Source of the DNA: Pycnococcus provasolii
Taxonomy: Eukaryota > Chlorophyta > Pseudoscourfieldiophyceae > Pseudoscourfieldiales > Pycnococcaceae
Direction: 5' to 3'
NCBI GenBank assembly: GCA_938743325.2
Contig: OW568878.1
Location: 372,001-436,000, forward strand
DNA: 64,000 nucleotides
Part shown: piece by piece, positions 19,228 to 28,082 of the stretch
Position numbering within the stretch: position 1 is the first letter of the stretch
Layout of the letters: the number at the start of each line of letters is the position of its first letter
Made by a program: the position numbers and the translations under genes
The notes under the pieces: generated by a model
The model's input: only the letters and a program-made list of their open reading frames with translations
What the model was told of the DNA's origin: nothing
Database searches by the model: none

Positions 19228-19689
19228 ATGGCGGCTTCCCTCCCTCACAGTGTGGAGGACTTCACGTCATTTGTCAAGGCGGCTCGTGACGCGCAGATCG
19301 TGTTCTTCTCTAAAGTTATGATGTACGAACAAGGGACACAAACGTACGGAGAGAACGAATGCAAGGAAGTACGTGAAGAGGCACGTAGACTCGCGTGTGA
19401 ACTTCAACAAAATTTCCTACAGCGCATGGACGAAGGCATGGACATTACCAAAAAGGCAGCCTTCTTCAGCGCCATGCACTCCTTCAAATCAACCGTCGAA
19501 CGATTCGACAAGGCGATCGGAAAGTCCGCGCAGAGGGAAAAGGCGAAGAAGACCACGTCCGTCGAATACCTCGTAAACCTACGCAAGACGATGAAGAGTC
19601 TCGTCGCGCAGCTGCAGACGTCAGCGCGCGCGGAACACAAAGTGGCTGAAAAAGAAAACCTGCTCTGCCAACACCAGCTAATTGCATAG
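19228..19689 (+). CDS. Small helical protein of unknown function
   Basis: This is 153 residues from ATG 19228 (aatATGGCG); the upstream in-frame TTG was not used. It is charged and predicted all-helical (ARRLACELQQNFLQRMDEGM, then MHSFKSTVERFDKAIGKSAQ, and a coiled-coil-like end, SLVAQLQTSARAEHKVAEKE). There is no signal peptide or membrane segment. No family is recognised. Its stop lies 9 bp from that of the P450 gene on the other strand, so the two transcripts must overlap in their 3' ends. Confidence 0.62.
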   Translation: MAASLPHSVEDFTSFVKAARDAQIVFFSKVMMYEQGTQTYGENECKEVREEARRLACELQQNFLQRMDEGMDITKKAAFFSAMHSFKSTVERFDKAIGKSAQREKAKKTTSVEYLVNLRKTMKSLVAQLQTSARAEHKVAEKENLLCQHQLIA

Positions 19690-19698
19690 TAACACGAG

Positions 19699-21354
19699 CT
19701 AAATCTTTCTCACCTCGCAAGCCGTCGCGCGGTTCTCACTCAAATTCAACGTCAAGTCGTACTTGTACGTCAGCTCGTCGCGCTCGAAGGTAAAGTCGAA
19801 GCGCTGCAGCATACAACCGACCGCCAAGACGCTTTCCGTGAGCCCGAGGCGCGTGCCAAGACAACCGCGAACGCCAGCTCCAAACGGAAGCCACGCGAAC
19901 GGATCCACGGTGGTACCGCCAGCACCTCCATCGAGCCAGACGCGTGCAGGATCCCACGCGTCGTCGACGGATGACGAGAAAAATTGTCGGCCGAAGTAGA
20001 ACGGACTCCAACAGCACACTACACCTTCATCAAGAGAGTAGCCGCAAACGTCGCTCGGTCGCACGGATCTTCTGCCGACAAATGGCACAGGCGGATACAA
20101 ACGCAGCGTCTCACGTGCGATTGCTGTGCTCACCGGAAGGCGCGCACGCACGTCCTCGTGGGCGACACTCAGTGCGTCCGGCTCCTCGCGAACGCGGCTG
20201 ACGAGGCGTTCGTCTTTAGACGCTAGCAGTAAACTCGCCGAAATCGTTGAGGCGGTCGTGTCGCTTCCTGCGATGATCAAGTCAAACAGGATGAGTAGAA
20301 TGTCCTCGTCGCTCGCGCCAGTAGCGAGAAGCACACCAAGCAAGTCTCCGCTTGGCGGAGCACCGCCTTCGACTGTGCTTGTGGGTACAATGCCGTCTAC
20401 TCTCCGTCTCTCGGCGATTAGTTCGAGCACGAGTCTTCGCAGTTTCTCAAGCAAACCGCCGCTTCCAACGACGCGCCTGTAGTTGGACGAAAGCTGCGGC
20501 GCGATGGACACAATCGGTTCGTTCGCACACGCGACAATCGCCTCCAAGTACTGCGCGATGGTTGTTGAGATTTCGTTGCTGAGCTTATCTCCAGACCCTC
20601 CAGAACGCAGTCCAAAAGTCACGCGTAGCACGACTGCAAGCGTAAGCTGGCGCACTTCGTCGTAGACGTCTAGCTGCGCACTTGCCTTGTTCCCAATTTT
20701 CGCGACCCACCTGTCGCACATGTCGTCGACTTCGTCCCTGATAGCCTCAACGAACGTCGACATGGAGCTTGCACTTTCGAATGCTGGCACACACGCGCGT
20801 TTGTTCGTGCGATGTCTGTCTCCTTGCGCGTATACGATTCCTCTGTCCAGTTCAAGTGTTTCGAAGAGGTCAATGCTGTACCTTAAGGGAAAGTCCGTTG
20901 ATTTTTCCAGGAGAACTTCTCTCGCCGCGTCAGGCGTCATGAGGAAGTAGAAGGTTTCAAAAATTAGGTCAATTTTCAAAATATCTGCGTCGGGGTACTC
21001 TTTTCTCATGGCGAGCATGACGTTCCACGGCTCTAGGTAACGAGCGAACCAAACCACTAGAGAAAAAAGGGAAGGGGTGATGACGGCGCGAGAAGCAGAG
21101 TGAGGAGGAGCGTCATCATTAGCAGAAGCGAATAAAGAAGAGCGCAAAGTCAACATGGGACTTTTTTTCTTCTTATGAAGACCCAAACCAACACCATGGT
21201 GGCGCGAACCACCACCACCACCACCACCACCACTTCCTCCTCCTCCTCTTCTTCTTCTATAAAAACTGCTGCTGCACGTTTTCAACCCTTGATTGATTGC
21301 AGACGTCGGTCGCAAAAAAAGAGACGAAGGTCGACCAACGACGCCAGTTGCCAT
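19699..21354 (-). CDS. Cytochrome P450, possibly plastid-targeted
   Basis: The product is 551 residues from ATG 21354 (MATGVVGRPSSLF...). A 54-residue longer frame would need a start within a stretch carrying a telomere motif. The first 80 residues are rich in Ser, Arg and Gly, including a run of Gly, and acid-free, like a transit peptide; there is no clear ER anchor. P450 signatures are intact: helix I AGSDTTAST, helix K ETLR, and the heme loop PFGAGVRGCLG with Cys498 as axial ligand. The chain ends 50 residues after the heme loop. P450s use O2 and electrons to oxidise hydrophobic substrates. The plastid P450 families CYP97 and CYP711 are possible relatives, but I cannot assign a family or substrate. 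Confidence 0.9.
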   Translation of the reverse strand: MATGVVGRPSSLFLRPTSAINQGLKTCSSSFYRRRRGGGGSGGGGGGGGSRHHGVGLGLHKKKKSPMLTLRSSLFASANDDAPPHSASRAVITPSLFSLVVWFARYLEPWNVMLAMRKEYPDADILKIDLIFETFYFLMTPDAAREVLLEKSTDFPLRYSIDLFETLELDRGIVYAQGDRHRTNKRACVPAFESASSMSTFVEAIRDEVDDMCDRWVAKIGNKASAQLDVYDEVRQLTLAVVLRVTFGLRSGGSGDKLSNEISTTIAQYLEAIVACANEPIVSIAPQLSSNYRRVVGSGGLLEKLRRLVLELIAERRRVDGIVPTSTVEGGAPPSGDLLGVLLATGASDEDILLILFDLIIAGSDTTASTISASLLLASKDERLVSRVREEPDALSVAHEDVRARLPVSTAIARETLRLYPPVPFVGRRSVRPSDVCGYSLDEGVVCCWSPFYFGRQFFSSSVDDAWDPARVWLDGGAGGTTVDPFAWLPFGAGVRGCLGTRLGLTESVLAVGCMLQRFDFTFERDELTYKYDLTLNLSENRATACEVRKI

Positions 21355-21806
21355 AGTGTCGCTAACCCTAACCCTAAGGCGCAAAGGTGAGCGACATCCA
21401 TATCCATGCCCACCTGAAGGACACATCATGGGCGGACATCCATGGCGAGACAGCTTCGGAGGAGGATGGGAGAGCTGACATGTCAACATGCGAACCTCCC
21501 GGGACCGGGGTGACAACGGAAATGACGGAGGAGGGGGAAAGAAAACAGAAGACGGCGAGCCCTAACCCTAACCCTAACCCTAAAACCCTAACCCAGGCAT
21601 AGGGAACTCCCGTAGTTGGCTTCCCTTGCCACTTGCCCAGTTGCCCTTGCAGCCTTGACCACCAGTCGTGACTCGTGAGCTTGTACCACTATTTGGTACA
21701 AGGCGTTCTCCTGGTTTCTTCACACGGAATGGTGCCTTGTGAGTTCGCGGCCATTGCAATGTACATGTACATGTGTGTTGTTTCCTGACACCTGACGTGT
21801 TGTTTC
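21355..21806. other. Divergent intergenic region with two telomere-like tracts
   Basis: This 452 bp lies between the P450 and DUF3431 start codons. It contains telomere-like tracts at 21362-21378 and 21560-21594, a repeated TTGCCACTTGCCCAGTTGCC block (about 21626-21645) and the palindrome GTACATGTAC at about 21760. No gene is supported. Confidence 0.6.
21560..21594. repeat. Interstitial telomere-like tract (CCCTAA)
   Basis: Four CCCTAA units, a shifted CCCTAAAACCCTAA joint, then another unit. The orientation is opposite to the tract at 1418-1453. Confidence 0.88.
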
Positions 21807-22724
21807 ATGAAAGTGCTTCCTCAAGAGCTGAGTTTCTTATGTCTACCTGTAGTATTCTTGTCAGCTTGTTCTTCGGCTTCTGTTCTCACATTGACTTCAT
21901 CATCATGGGGTCACTCGACGGCTTATGATGAATCATCTTCATCTCGTACATCAATGGGCTTCTCCAAGAGCTTGGTGGTGTCGTACTACAACGAACGCTT
22001 ACCCTTTGCTCCGTTCCTTGGGAGGAGGATTCAAAGGCCTCTTCACGACGAGCACGAGACAACAACAACGTTCTTTTACTTCAAAGGATCCTATGCACCT
22101 CGTCAGGTGGTGGTCTCTAACTCTGAGCATAGTGTTCAGGTACAACGCTTGGCCAATGTCGGACGTTGCGATCATACATTTCTCCACCACATTGTCAAGC
22201 ACTACGATAACCTCACGGACTGCTTGACTTTTGTCAAAGCGAGTGAACTGGAAAGATTCACAAGGCGAAGAAGACGGAGGGGGACGCTAGGAAGCTGTCG
22301 ACCAAAATCCACAAAGCAGTGGTTTCCTGTGCCCGACGTGTGGTGTGGACGTTATCAACGAGACTCGCCAAAAGTGAGAGAAAACACAAGAAAGGAGCAA
22401 TGTGAGCTTGACCTGACACCAGGAGTTGACTTGGATAACTTAGACTCCAAAGAAACGTTTGAGGCGTTTACTGCAAAAGCGTTAGGATTCTCTCAACGTG
22501 TTAACCACTTTGCACTTGGTGGTAAGTTCCATACAACTCGCAGGGCAATTCACTGTTATTCGCGTCGCTTCTGGAACGCTCTCAAGTCTGCTTTGGAACG
22601 AAGTGGCCCGAATCCGAAGCTTGGCCACGTCATGGAGCGGTGGTGGGGGCATCTGCTTCTTCGTTGTCGGAGGTACAATGTCACAGCAACTGAGCACTTC
22701 TTGCTTCCCCTGACGCACATGTAG
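21807..22724 (+). CDS. DUF3431-like secretory-pathway protein
   Basis: The product is 305 residues from ATG 21807. The N-terminus has a signal peptide or signal anchor (LSFLCLPVVFLSACSSASVL). The body carries the DUF3431 layout: an opening VVSYYNERL, then VGRCDHTFLHHIVKHYDNLT followed by DCLTFVKAS, then a late GGKFHTTRRAI and MERWWGHL, the Glu-Arg-x-Trp pair typical of the family's end. DUF3431 proteins are thought to be luminal glycosyltransferase-like enzymes; the reaction is not established. The middle is Arg-rich (ERFTRRRRRRGTLG). The stop lies 46 bp from the stop of the next minus-strand gene. Confidence 0.72.
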   Translation: MKVLPQELSFLCLPVVFLSACSSASVLTLTSSSWGHSTAYDESSSSRTSMGFSKSLVVSYYNERLPFAPFLGRRIQRPLHDEHETTTTFFYFKGSYAPRQVVVSNSEHSVQVQRLANVGRCDHTFLHHIVKHYDNLTDCLTFVKASELERFTRRRRRRGTLGSCRPKSTKQWFPVPDVWCGRYQRDSPKVRENTRKEQCELDLTPGVDLDNLDSKETFEAFTAKALGFSQRVNHFALGGKFHTTRRAIHCYSRRFWNALKSALERSGPNPKLGHVMERWWGHLLLRCRRYNVTATEHFLLPLTHM

Positions 22725-22770
22725 TTTTACTTTTAATTGTGTAAAGATCATTACAGTACGTACTGCAACT

Positions 22771-23595
22771 TTAGCCAAACGTTAAGGCGCCGACGAGAAA
22801 GGCGGCATGCGCATGCGCACCCGCCTCCGTCGCGATCCACTTCACCGTCGGCACGGCACCGCTCTCCTCAGAGCGTTGCCGCTTTACGAACTTCTTCACC
22901 TCGGCAAACTCCAACGCGCCTCGCGCTTGCAATCGCGTGGTGGAGATGGCTCGCGCCACCTCATCCGTTGCAAATAACTGCAGCCTTCAATCAACACGAA
23001 GGACGTTGACGCCGTGAGCCACAACAACTACTCTTCCGCTCGCCCTGGCGCGCTGTACGCAGTGCCCGTGTGGCCGGAATTTGCGACGACGCAGAAGGAA
23101 TTCCGCGACAAATACGTCTCCTACTACCACAGCAGGCGCCAAATGGGGACGGCGAAGGTGGGACGTCATGGCGCGGCGCGGCGCCATACCTGTCCCAGAC
23201 GAGGGCCTGGCGGCGCGCGCTCGCGTGCGCGCGCCTCCCGCATGCATCCATGCCGCTTTTGACGACGGCGGAGACGGCGCCCTGTAAACTTTGTGCTAAG
23301 GAACCTACGCGCGTACCCAGTACTACTTGCTTGTTTGGGTCTTGCCAAGACAGGTGAGAAAGGTTACCCGCACCTGCAGCGTAACGCGTCCGTCACGAAT
23401 GAAGGAAGCATGCCGCATCTGTTGAAGGTGTTGATCACGACCAATTTCGTCGTAAATGTGCGTCAGAAGACCGAAGCGCCGCTTCATCTGATCACCCGTA
23501 AGATGACCACTGGCACCGTCGGTCACCGACACGTCGAGCGCCGCTCCCGATCGCACGTCGTGCAGCACGATGCTACGGGTCTGTCTGGCGACGCC
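22771..23595 (-). CDS. Probable multi-exon gene of unknown function (5' end unresolved)
   Basis: Three consecutive minus-strand exons fit in frame: up to about 23595 through 23374 (phase 0, donor GTGCGG), 23190-23281 (acceptor TTTACAG, donor GTATGG, phase 2) and 22771-22984 (acceptor GATTGAAG). Together they encode roughly 176 residues, including SVTDGASGHLTGDQMKRRFG, LTHIYDEIGRDQHLQQMRHA, AVSAVVKSGMDACGRRAHAS and a C-terminus VPTVKWIATEAGAHAHAAFL. The frame stays open upstream of 23595 to about 23715, but no ATG in it is convincing, so a first exon may be missing. The product looks helical and basic, without a recognised domain. An opposing frame at 23014-23165 (YAVPVWPEFATTQKEF) lies within the second intron; it is the main rival reading. 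Confidence 0.48.
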
Positions 23596-23944
23596 CTGTG
23601 GAGGGTTGAGGTTAGGAGGCGTACTCGTGTTGTAGTGGTTGGGAAGAGGTCCGGAGCGGGATCCCAAGAAATCCCAAGCCAGAAAGCGTCCCGGTCCTAA
23701 GGTAGTTTCGCAATGGAGTACGGTTCTTCAGGGTATCCCCAAACAGCCAAGAACACACACACAGGCGTAACTAACTTCCTAACCCTAAACTTGTGCAGTG
23801 CGATTTTGGCGCTCTGCTTTTCCCTTTCCGCCCTGAGGGAGTTCCCTGAGGGGGGGGAAAAAACCTCCTCCGTGTTCTCGGCGGCGCATCCTCCTATTCA
23901 TTTCATTCTCATTCTTCGGCAAAGCAGGCACCGTTCCAGAAATA
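23596..23944. other. Region between the multi-exon gene and the nucleoporin gene
   Basis: It contains a GGATCC (23659), a TAACCCTAAA motif (about 23779) and purine-rich GAGGGAGTT repeats. It may hide a first exon of the minus-strand gene. Confidence 0.4.
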
Positions 23945-24334
23945 ATGTCTGCTCCAGGTGGTGGTGCCTTCCATGGCTCCAATAATGGCTTGAATGGTTC
24001 CGGCATCCATGCGTCTTCAGGGTCATTAGCAGCATCAGCACAACAACTTCCTGGCCCGTTCACACCTCTCTCTCGTGCGTCGCGATTCTTGGCGGGATCG
24101 GTACGTGCCTGCATTTTTTTTGTTTGTTTGTTTGTTTGTTTGTTTGTTTTTGTTTTGTTTTTGTTTTTTCTTCACTTTTGTGGTTTTCATCTTGATTTTT
24201 GTCTGTGTTTGTCTTTCACTCTGAATCATACACTTACTGACCTTTGCCCCTGTGCTTATATCTCATAATCGTTTCGTCTCATATCATCAGGTGCTCAGCT
24301 TAGGACGCCAGATTCTCAGAAGTCCGTCAGACAC

Positions 24335-24371
<37 letters not shown>

Positions 24372-24387
24372 CCTCCTTCTGCAAATC

Positions 24388-24434
<47 letters not shown>

Positions 24435-27400
24435 GCAGCGCCGCCGCCGCCTTTCAGGTCGACGCCACCTGCTGCCGCACCGCAACAAAGGCCAACTGCT
24501 CCCACCACGGCAGATAAAGGCAAGATGGTGGCGTCACAACAACCAAGCAGTCGCAACGAAGGGGGCACGTTCCCTCTGTACCGCGCGATCGAGGATAGGC
24601 GGCGCAGCGGGATGACGCGCGCGGAAGTAGACGCGTACGTCAGTGCCCTGACAGGTGGCGCTGGCGCAAACACGACGAACGAACCAGCCCCTAAGCGAAG
24701 GCGTGCATCCGTCCACGCGGGAGTCACGCCGCAGCCGCTGCAACCGCCTGAACAGGACCAGCAGAACCAAACGCCGTACGAGACTGTGCGCGCGCTTCTG
24801 CGAAACAGACCTTCGGGACACAGTGTCTCAAGAGCAACCCCAGCATTCACACCGGCAGCCATGGCGCCGACGACGACAATGACGGCACACCGCACCCAGC
24901 TGCAAGCTCCCGTCGCACGCTGGACTCCGATGAGAAGCATGGGAGGGAACGCACTCGCCTCACCGGGAAGCAGCGCACTCGTTACGGGTGTGAAACGAGC
25001 TCGGCCAGCTGTCGACTCGACCACAGCAGCGACACCCATGGGACGTTCCAGGTCGAAGGTGCAACGGCGTGCGAGCGACGTGGGACCCGCGAGTGCGAGC
25101 CTTGTTCGCGCGCCGCCGGCGTTGGCGGCGTCCGAAATCGCGGCACCTCCGCCGGCGTTGCCAGCACCCAGTGCACCTGCCTCCGATACGGCGAAGCGCA
25201 TCCTCGCAACGCTCGATCAGATGGCGTCCTCGCCGCCGCCGCCCGCCAAGGCGGAGCCACCGCCGCCTCCGGTGCTCTCGATGGCATTCCAGCGCCCTCC
25301 TGCACCGACGGTTGCACCGGAATCAGCGAAGAAGAGGGTGTCGTTCGCGCCGACGCCGGAGGCACCTAAGCGCGACTCGCCAACGGCGGCGGTGCCATTT
25401 GCACCTCCGGCTGTCGCTGAGCCGAAGGACAACGGAAATTCATTCACGGCACCGCCGCCTCCACTTTTCAGCTTTGGTGGCGGTGGCAGCATTGATGCCG
25501 CGAACAAGGCGACGACACCTCTGTTTCCACCGATGGGCAGCGGCATGGAAACGACGACGACGGCAAAAACACCTCTATTTTCTTTCGGAGGGGATGCCGC
25601 AAAGACGACCACAGCAGCTGCACCAGCCATCCCGTCAGTCTCTCCGGACAAGGAAAATGTCCCAACGACGACGAATTCGATGTCAGCATTCGGCAAGTCG
25701 ACATCCCCGACAGTGCCGGCAAAGAAGTTCACCTTCTCGAGCAGCGGCGATGCTCGCATCACGCGTGCCGTGGCTTCGGCGGCAAACCTTCCTGAACCCA
25801 AATCTACGCCTCCGAGGTTCGCATTTGGACGGGATTTTGCGGCGAAGGCAATCATGCAACCTCACGCCATGGGACGTCGAGTAAGTGTGGAGGATGCCGA
25901 GCGCGCTCGCGAGGTGGCGCGACAGGCGGCGGCGGCGCCGCTTCCCGCAAGCGACGATGAGGGCGACGTGGCGGGTGCACAAGCACCTGCGGCTGAGAGC
26001 GGAGGCTGGGGCGCAGACTTCCTTTCGAAGAATAAGTCACAATTTCAGGCGGCACAGGAGGCAGTTGCGGCTGAAATCGAAAAGGAAAAGGGCGGTGGAG
26101 GTTCCACGAGTGTTAGCGCCAGCGCGGCGCCAGCCTTCTCGTTTGGTGCGGCTGCAGCACCAGCCTCGAAGCCTGCAGCCACATCTGCGGAACCTGCGGC
26201 AGCGCCGGCGCCAGCTCCCGCCTTCAGCTTTGGAGCTGGCGCAGCCCCGCCTGCGACGTCTTTGTTTAGCTTCGGCGGTAGCGGTGGCGGTGGCGATACC
26301 GAGAAGGCTGCACCGGCACCGGCCGAGGAGAAGGCACCGGCGGCGACAAGCGGCTGGGGTTCTGACTTTCTCGCGAAGAACAAGGATCAGAGCTCAGCGG
26401 CACAAAAGGCGATCGAGGAGGAGATTGCAAAAGAAAAGGGTGGCGGAGCACCGGCAGCGGCAACACCTGCGTCTGCGCCTCTGTTTAATTTCGGTGCCGC
26501 ATCTGCGGCGCCGGAGGCGACCCCGGCAGCCGCGCCACCACCGCTCTTTACCTTCGGCGGCTCGGCGGCGGCAGATCCGCCGGCAACGCCATCGTTCTCA
26601 TTCGGTGGGGCGACTAAGGAGACTGAGAAGCCTGCGCCACCACCGGCGGAGGCTGAGAAGGCGCATGGTGGCGGCGCATGGGGTTCTGATTTCCTCGCGA
26701 AGAACAAGGAACAGAGCTCGGCAGCGCAAAAGGCGATCGAAGAGGAGATTGCGAAAGAGAAGGGTGGCGGAGCACCGGCAGCGGCAACACCTGCGCCTGC
26801 GCCTCTCTTTACGTTCGGCGCTACACCGGCAGCGCCGGCAGCATCGGCAGCACCAGAGGTTGCGGCACCCGCACCAGCGCCCGCGCCCGCGCCAGCCTTC
26901 ACCTTTGGGGGTTCGACCGCGGCCGCGCCGCCGGCAGTCACACCATCAGCACCGGCACCGACACCGGCGCCGGCGCCGGCGTCAGCATTCGTGTTCGGCG
27001 CAACACCTTCCACGGCAGCAGAAGCGACACCACAGGTACCAGCACCGGCACCGGCGCCGCTGTTCGGCGCCGCTGCCTCGGCTCCCGCACCCGCGGCGGC
27101 TGCAGCGCCCGCGTTTACTTTCGGTGGCTCGGCTGGCGACGCGGGTGCGAACCCATTCGGAGCAGCCTCCGCATCAACCGTGAGTGCCGCACCAGCGAGT
27201 GACACTGGTGCGAATCCATTCGGAGCCACGCTGAGTGTCACGGGCGGTGCAAACCCGTTTGGCGGTGGCAGTGCTGCCGCCGCCCCGAATCCTTTTGGAG
27301 CGGCAGCACCAACATCCACCGGATTTGGCGCGCCAACGCCGTCAGCAGATGGGGGCGCGAATCCTTTTGGAGCGGCAGCACCAACATCCACCGGATTTGG

Positions 27401-27869
27401 CGCGCCGTCCGCCGCTCCCACCGGATTTGGTGCGACGCCGTCCGCAGGCGGATTCGGCTCAATCCCCTCGGCGGGTGCCCAGCCCGCTTTTGGCGCGACG
27501 CCGAGCTTGGGTGCCCCGAACCCGTTTGGCGGTGGTGGAGCTGCAGCCCCGAATCCGTTTGGCGCGGCAGCGCCGTCCGCCGCTCCCACTGGCTTTGGCG
27601 CGACGCAGTCCGCCGGCGGTTTCGGCGCACCCGCTCCTCAGGTTCCTGCTCCGGGTGGCGCGTTTCAGTTCGGTGGCGAGCCCGCTGGCGGCGCACCGAT
27701 CCTCGGCGGACCATCTGCATTCCCTGGGTTAGCATTACCTGGTCAAGCCCCTGCTCCTGGCTCGGTTGGCGGTTTCGCGGTTGGCGGATTCGCGGCTGGG
27801 TCGACTGGAGACAGCGCTCCCGCCGGCCGTCGTCCGATAAGGAAGGCGAAGCGTCCGATCAAGAGGTAA
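23945..27869 (+). CDS. FG-repeat nucleoporin (Nup1/Nup136/Nup153-like), two exons
   Basis: The exons are 23945-24100 and 24291-27869. The 190-nt intron has donor GTACGTGC and acceptor TCATCAG, phase 0, giving 1244 residues. The junction rebuilds an amphipathic stretch SRASRFLAGSVLSLGRQIL, of the kind that binds membrane in Nup1-type proteins. A poly-Gln run follows (all CAA codons, 24388-24435). Residues about 480-1220 carry many phenylalanine-glycine repeats (FSFG, FTFG, LFSFGG, NPFG, GFGA) in Ala/Pro-rich linkers. Between them a 30-residue module occurs three times (GGWGADFLSKNKSQF...; W-G-S-D-F-L-A-K-N-K twice). The protein ends in a basic tail, GRRPIRKAKRPIKR, like the C-termini of Nup153, POM121 and plant Nup136. 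FG domains form the selective barrier of the nuclear pore. The basket-type assignment is inference. Confidence 0.88.
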
Positions 27870-28082
27870 TCTTAGTAAAGAAATAAAAAAAAAGAAGTTT
27901 TATGATACACGATGAGCTTGAATTCCCTGTATGTAGGGTGGTACAGTAGTCTATGAGTTGTGTGATCTCTCTCTTGGGACTCCGACTCCGACTCCGAATC
28001 CTCGGGGAGGCCGGAGGAGGGCGACGGGGAAGGTGCCGTGAAGTCGACGTTGCCCTCCCACTTAACTTTACCTGTCCTTGAC

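Noticed and set aside
24386-24435. CAA repeat as a possible unstable repeat locus
   Set aside because: It is a simple poly-Gln run inside a low-complexity nucleoporin linker, ordinary for this protein class.
26387-27589. 400-codon minus-strand frame opposite the nucleoporin
   Set aside because: It is a reverse reading of FG/Ala/Pro repeats, with only Ala, Gly and Pro patterns.
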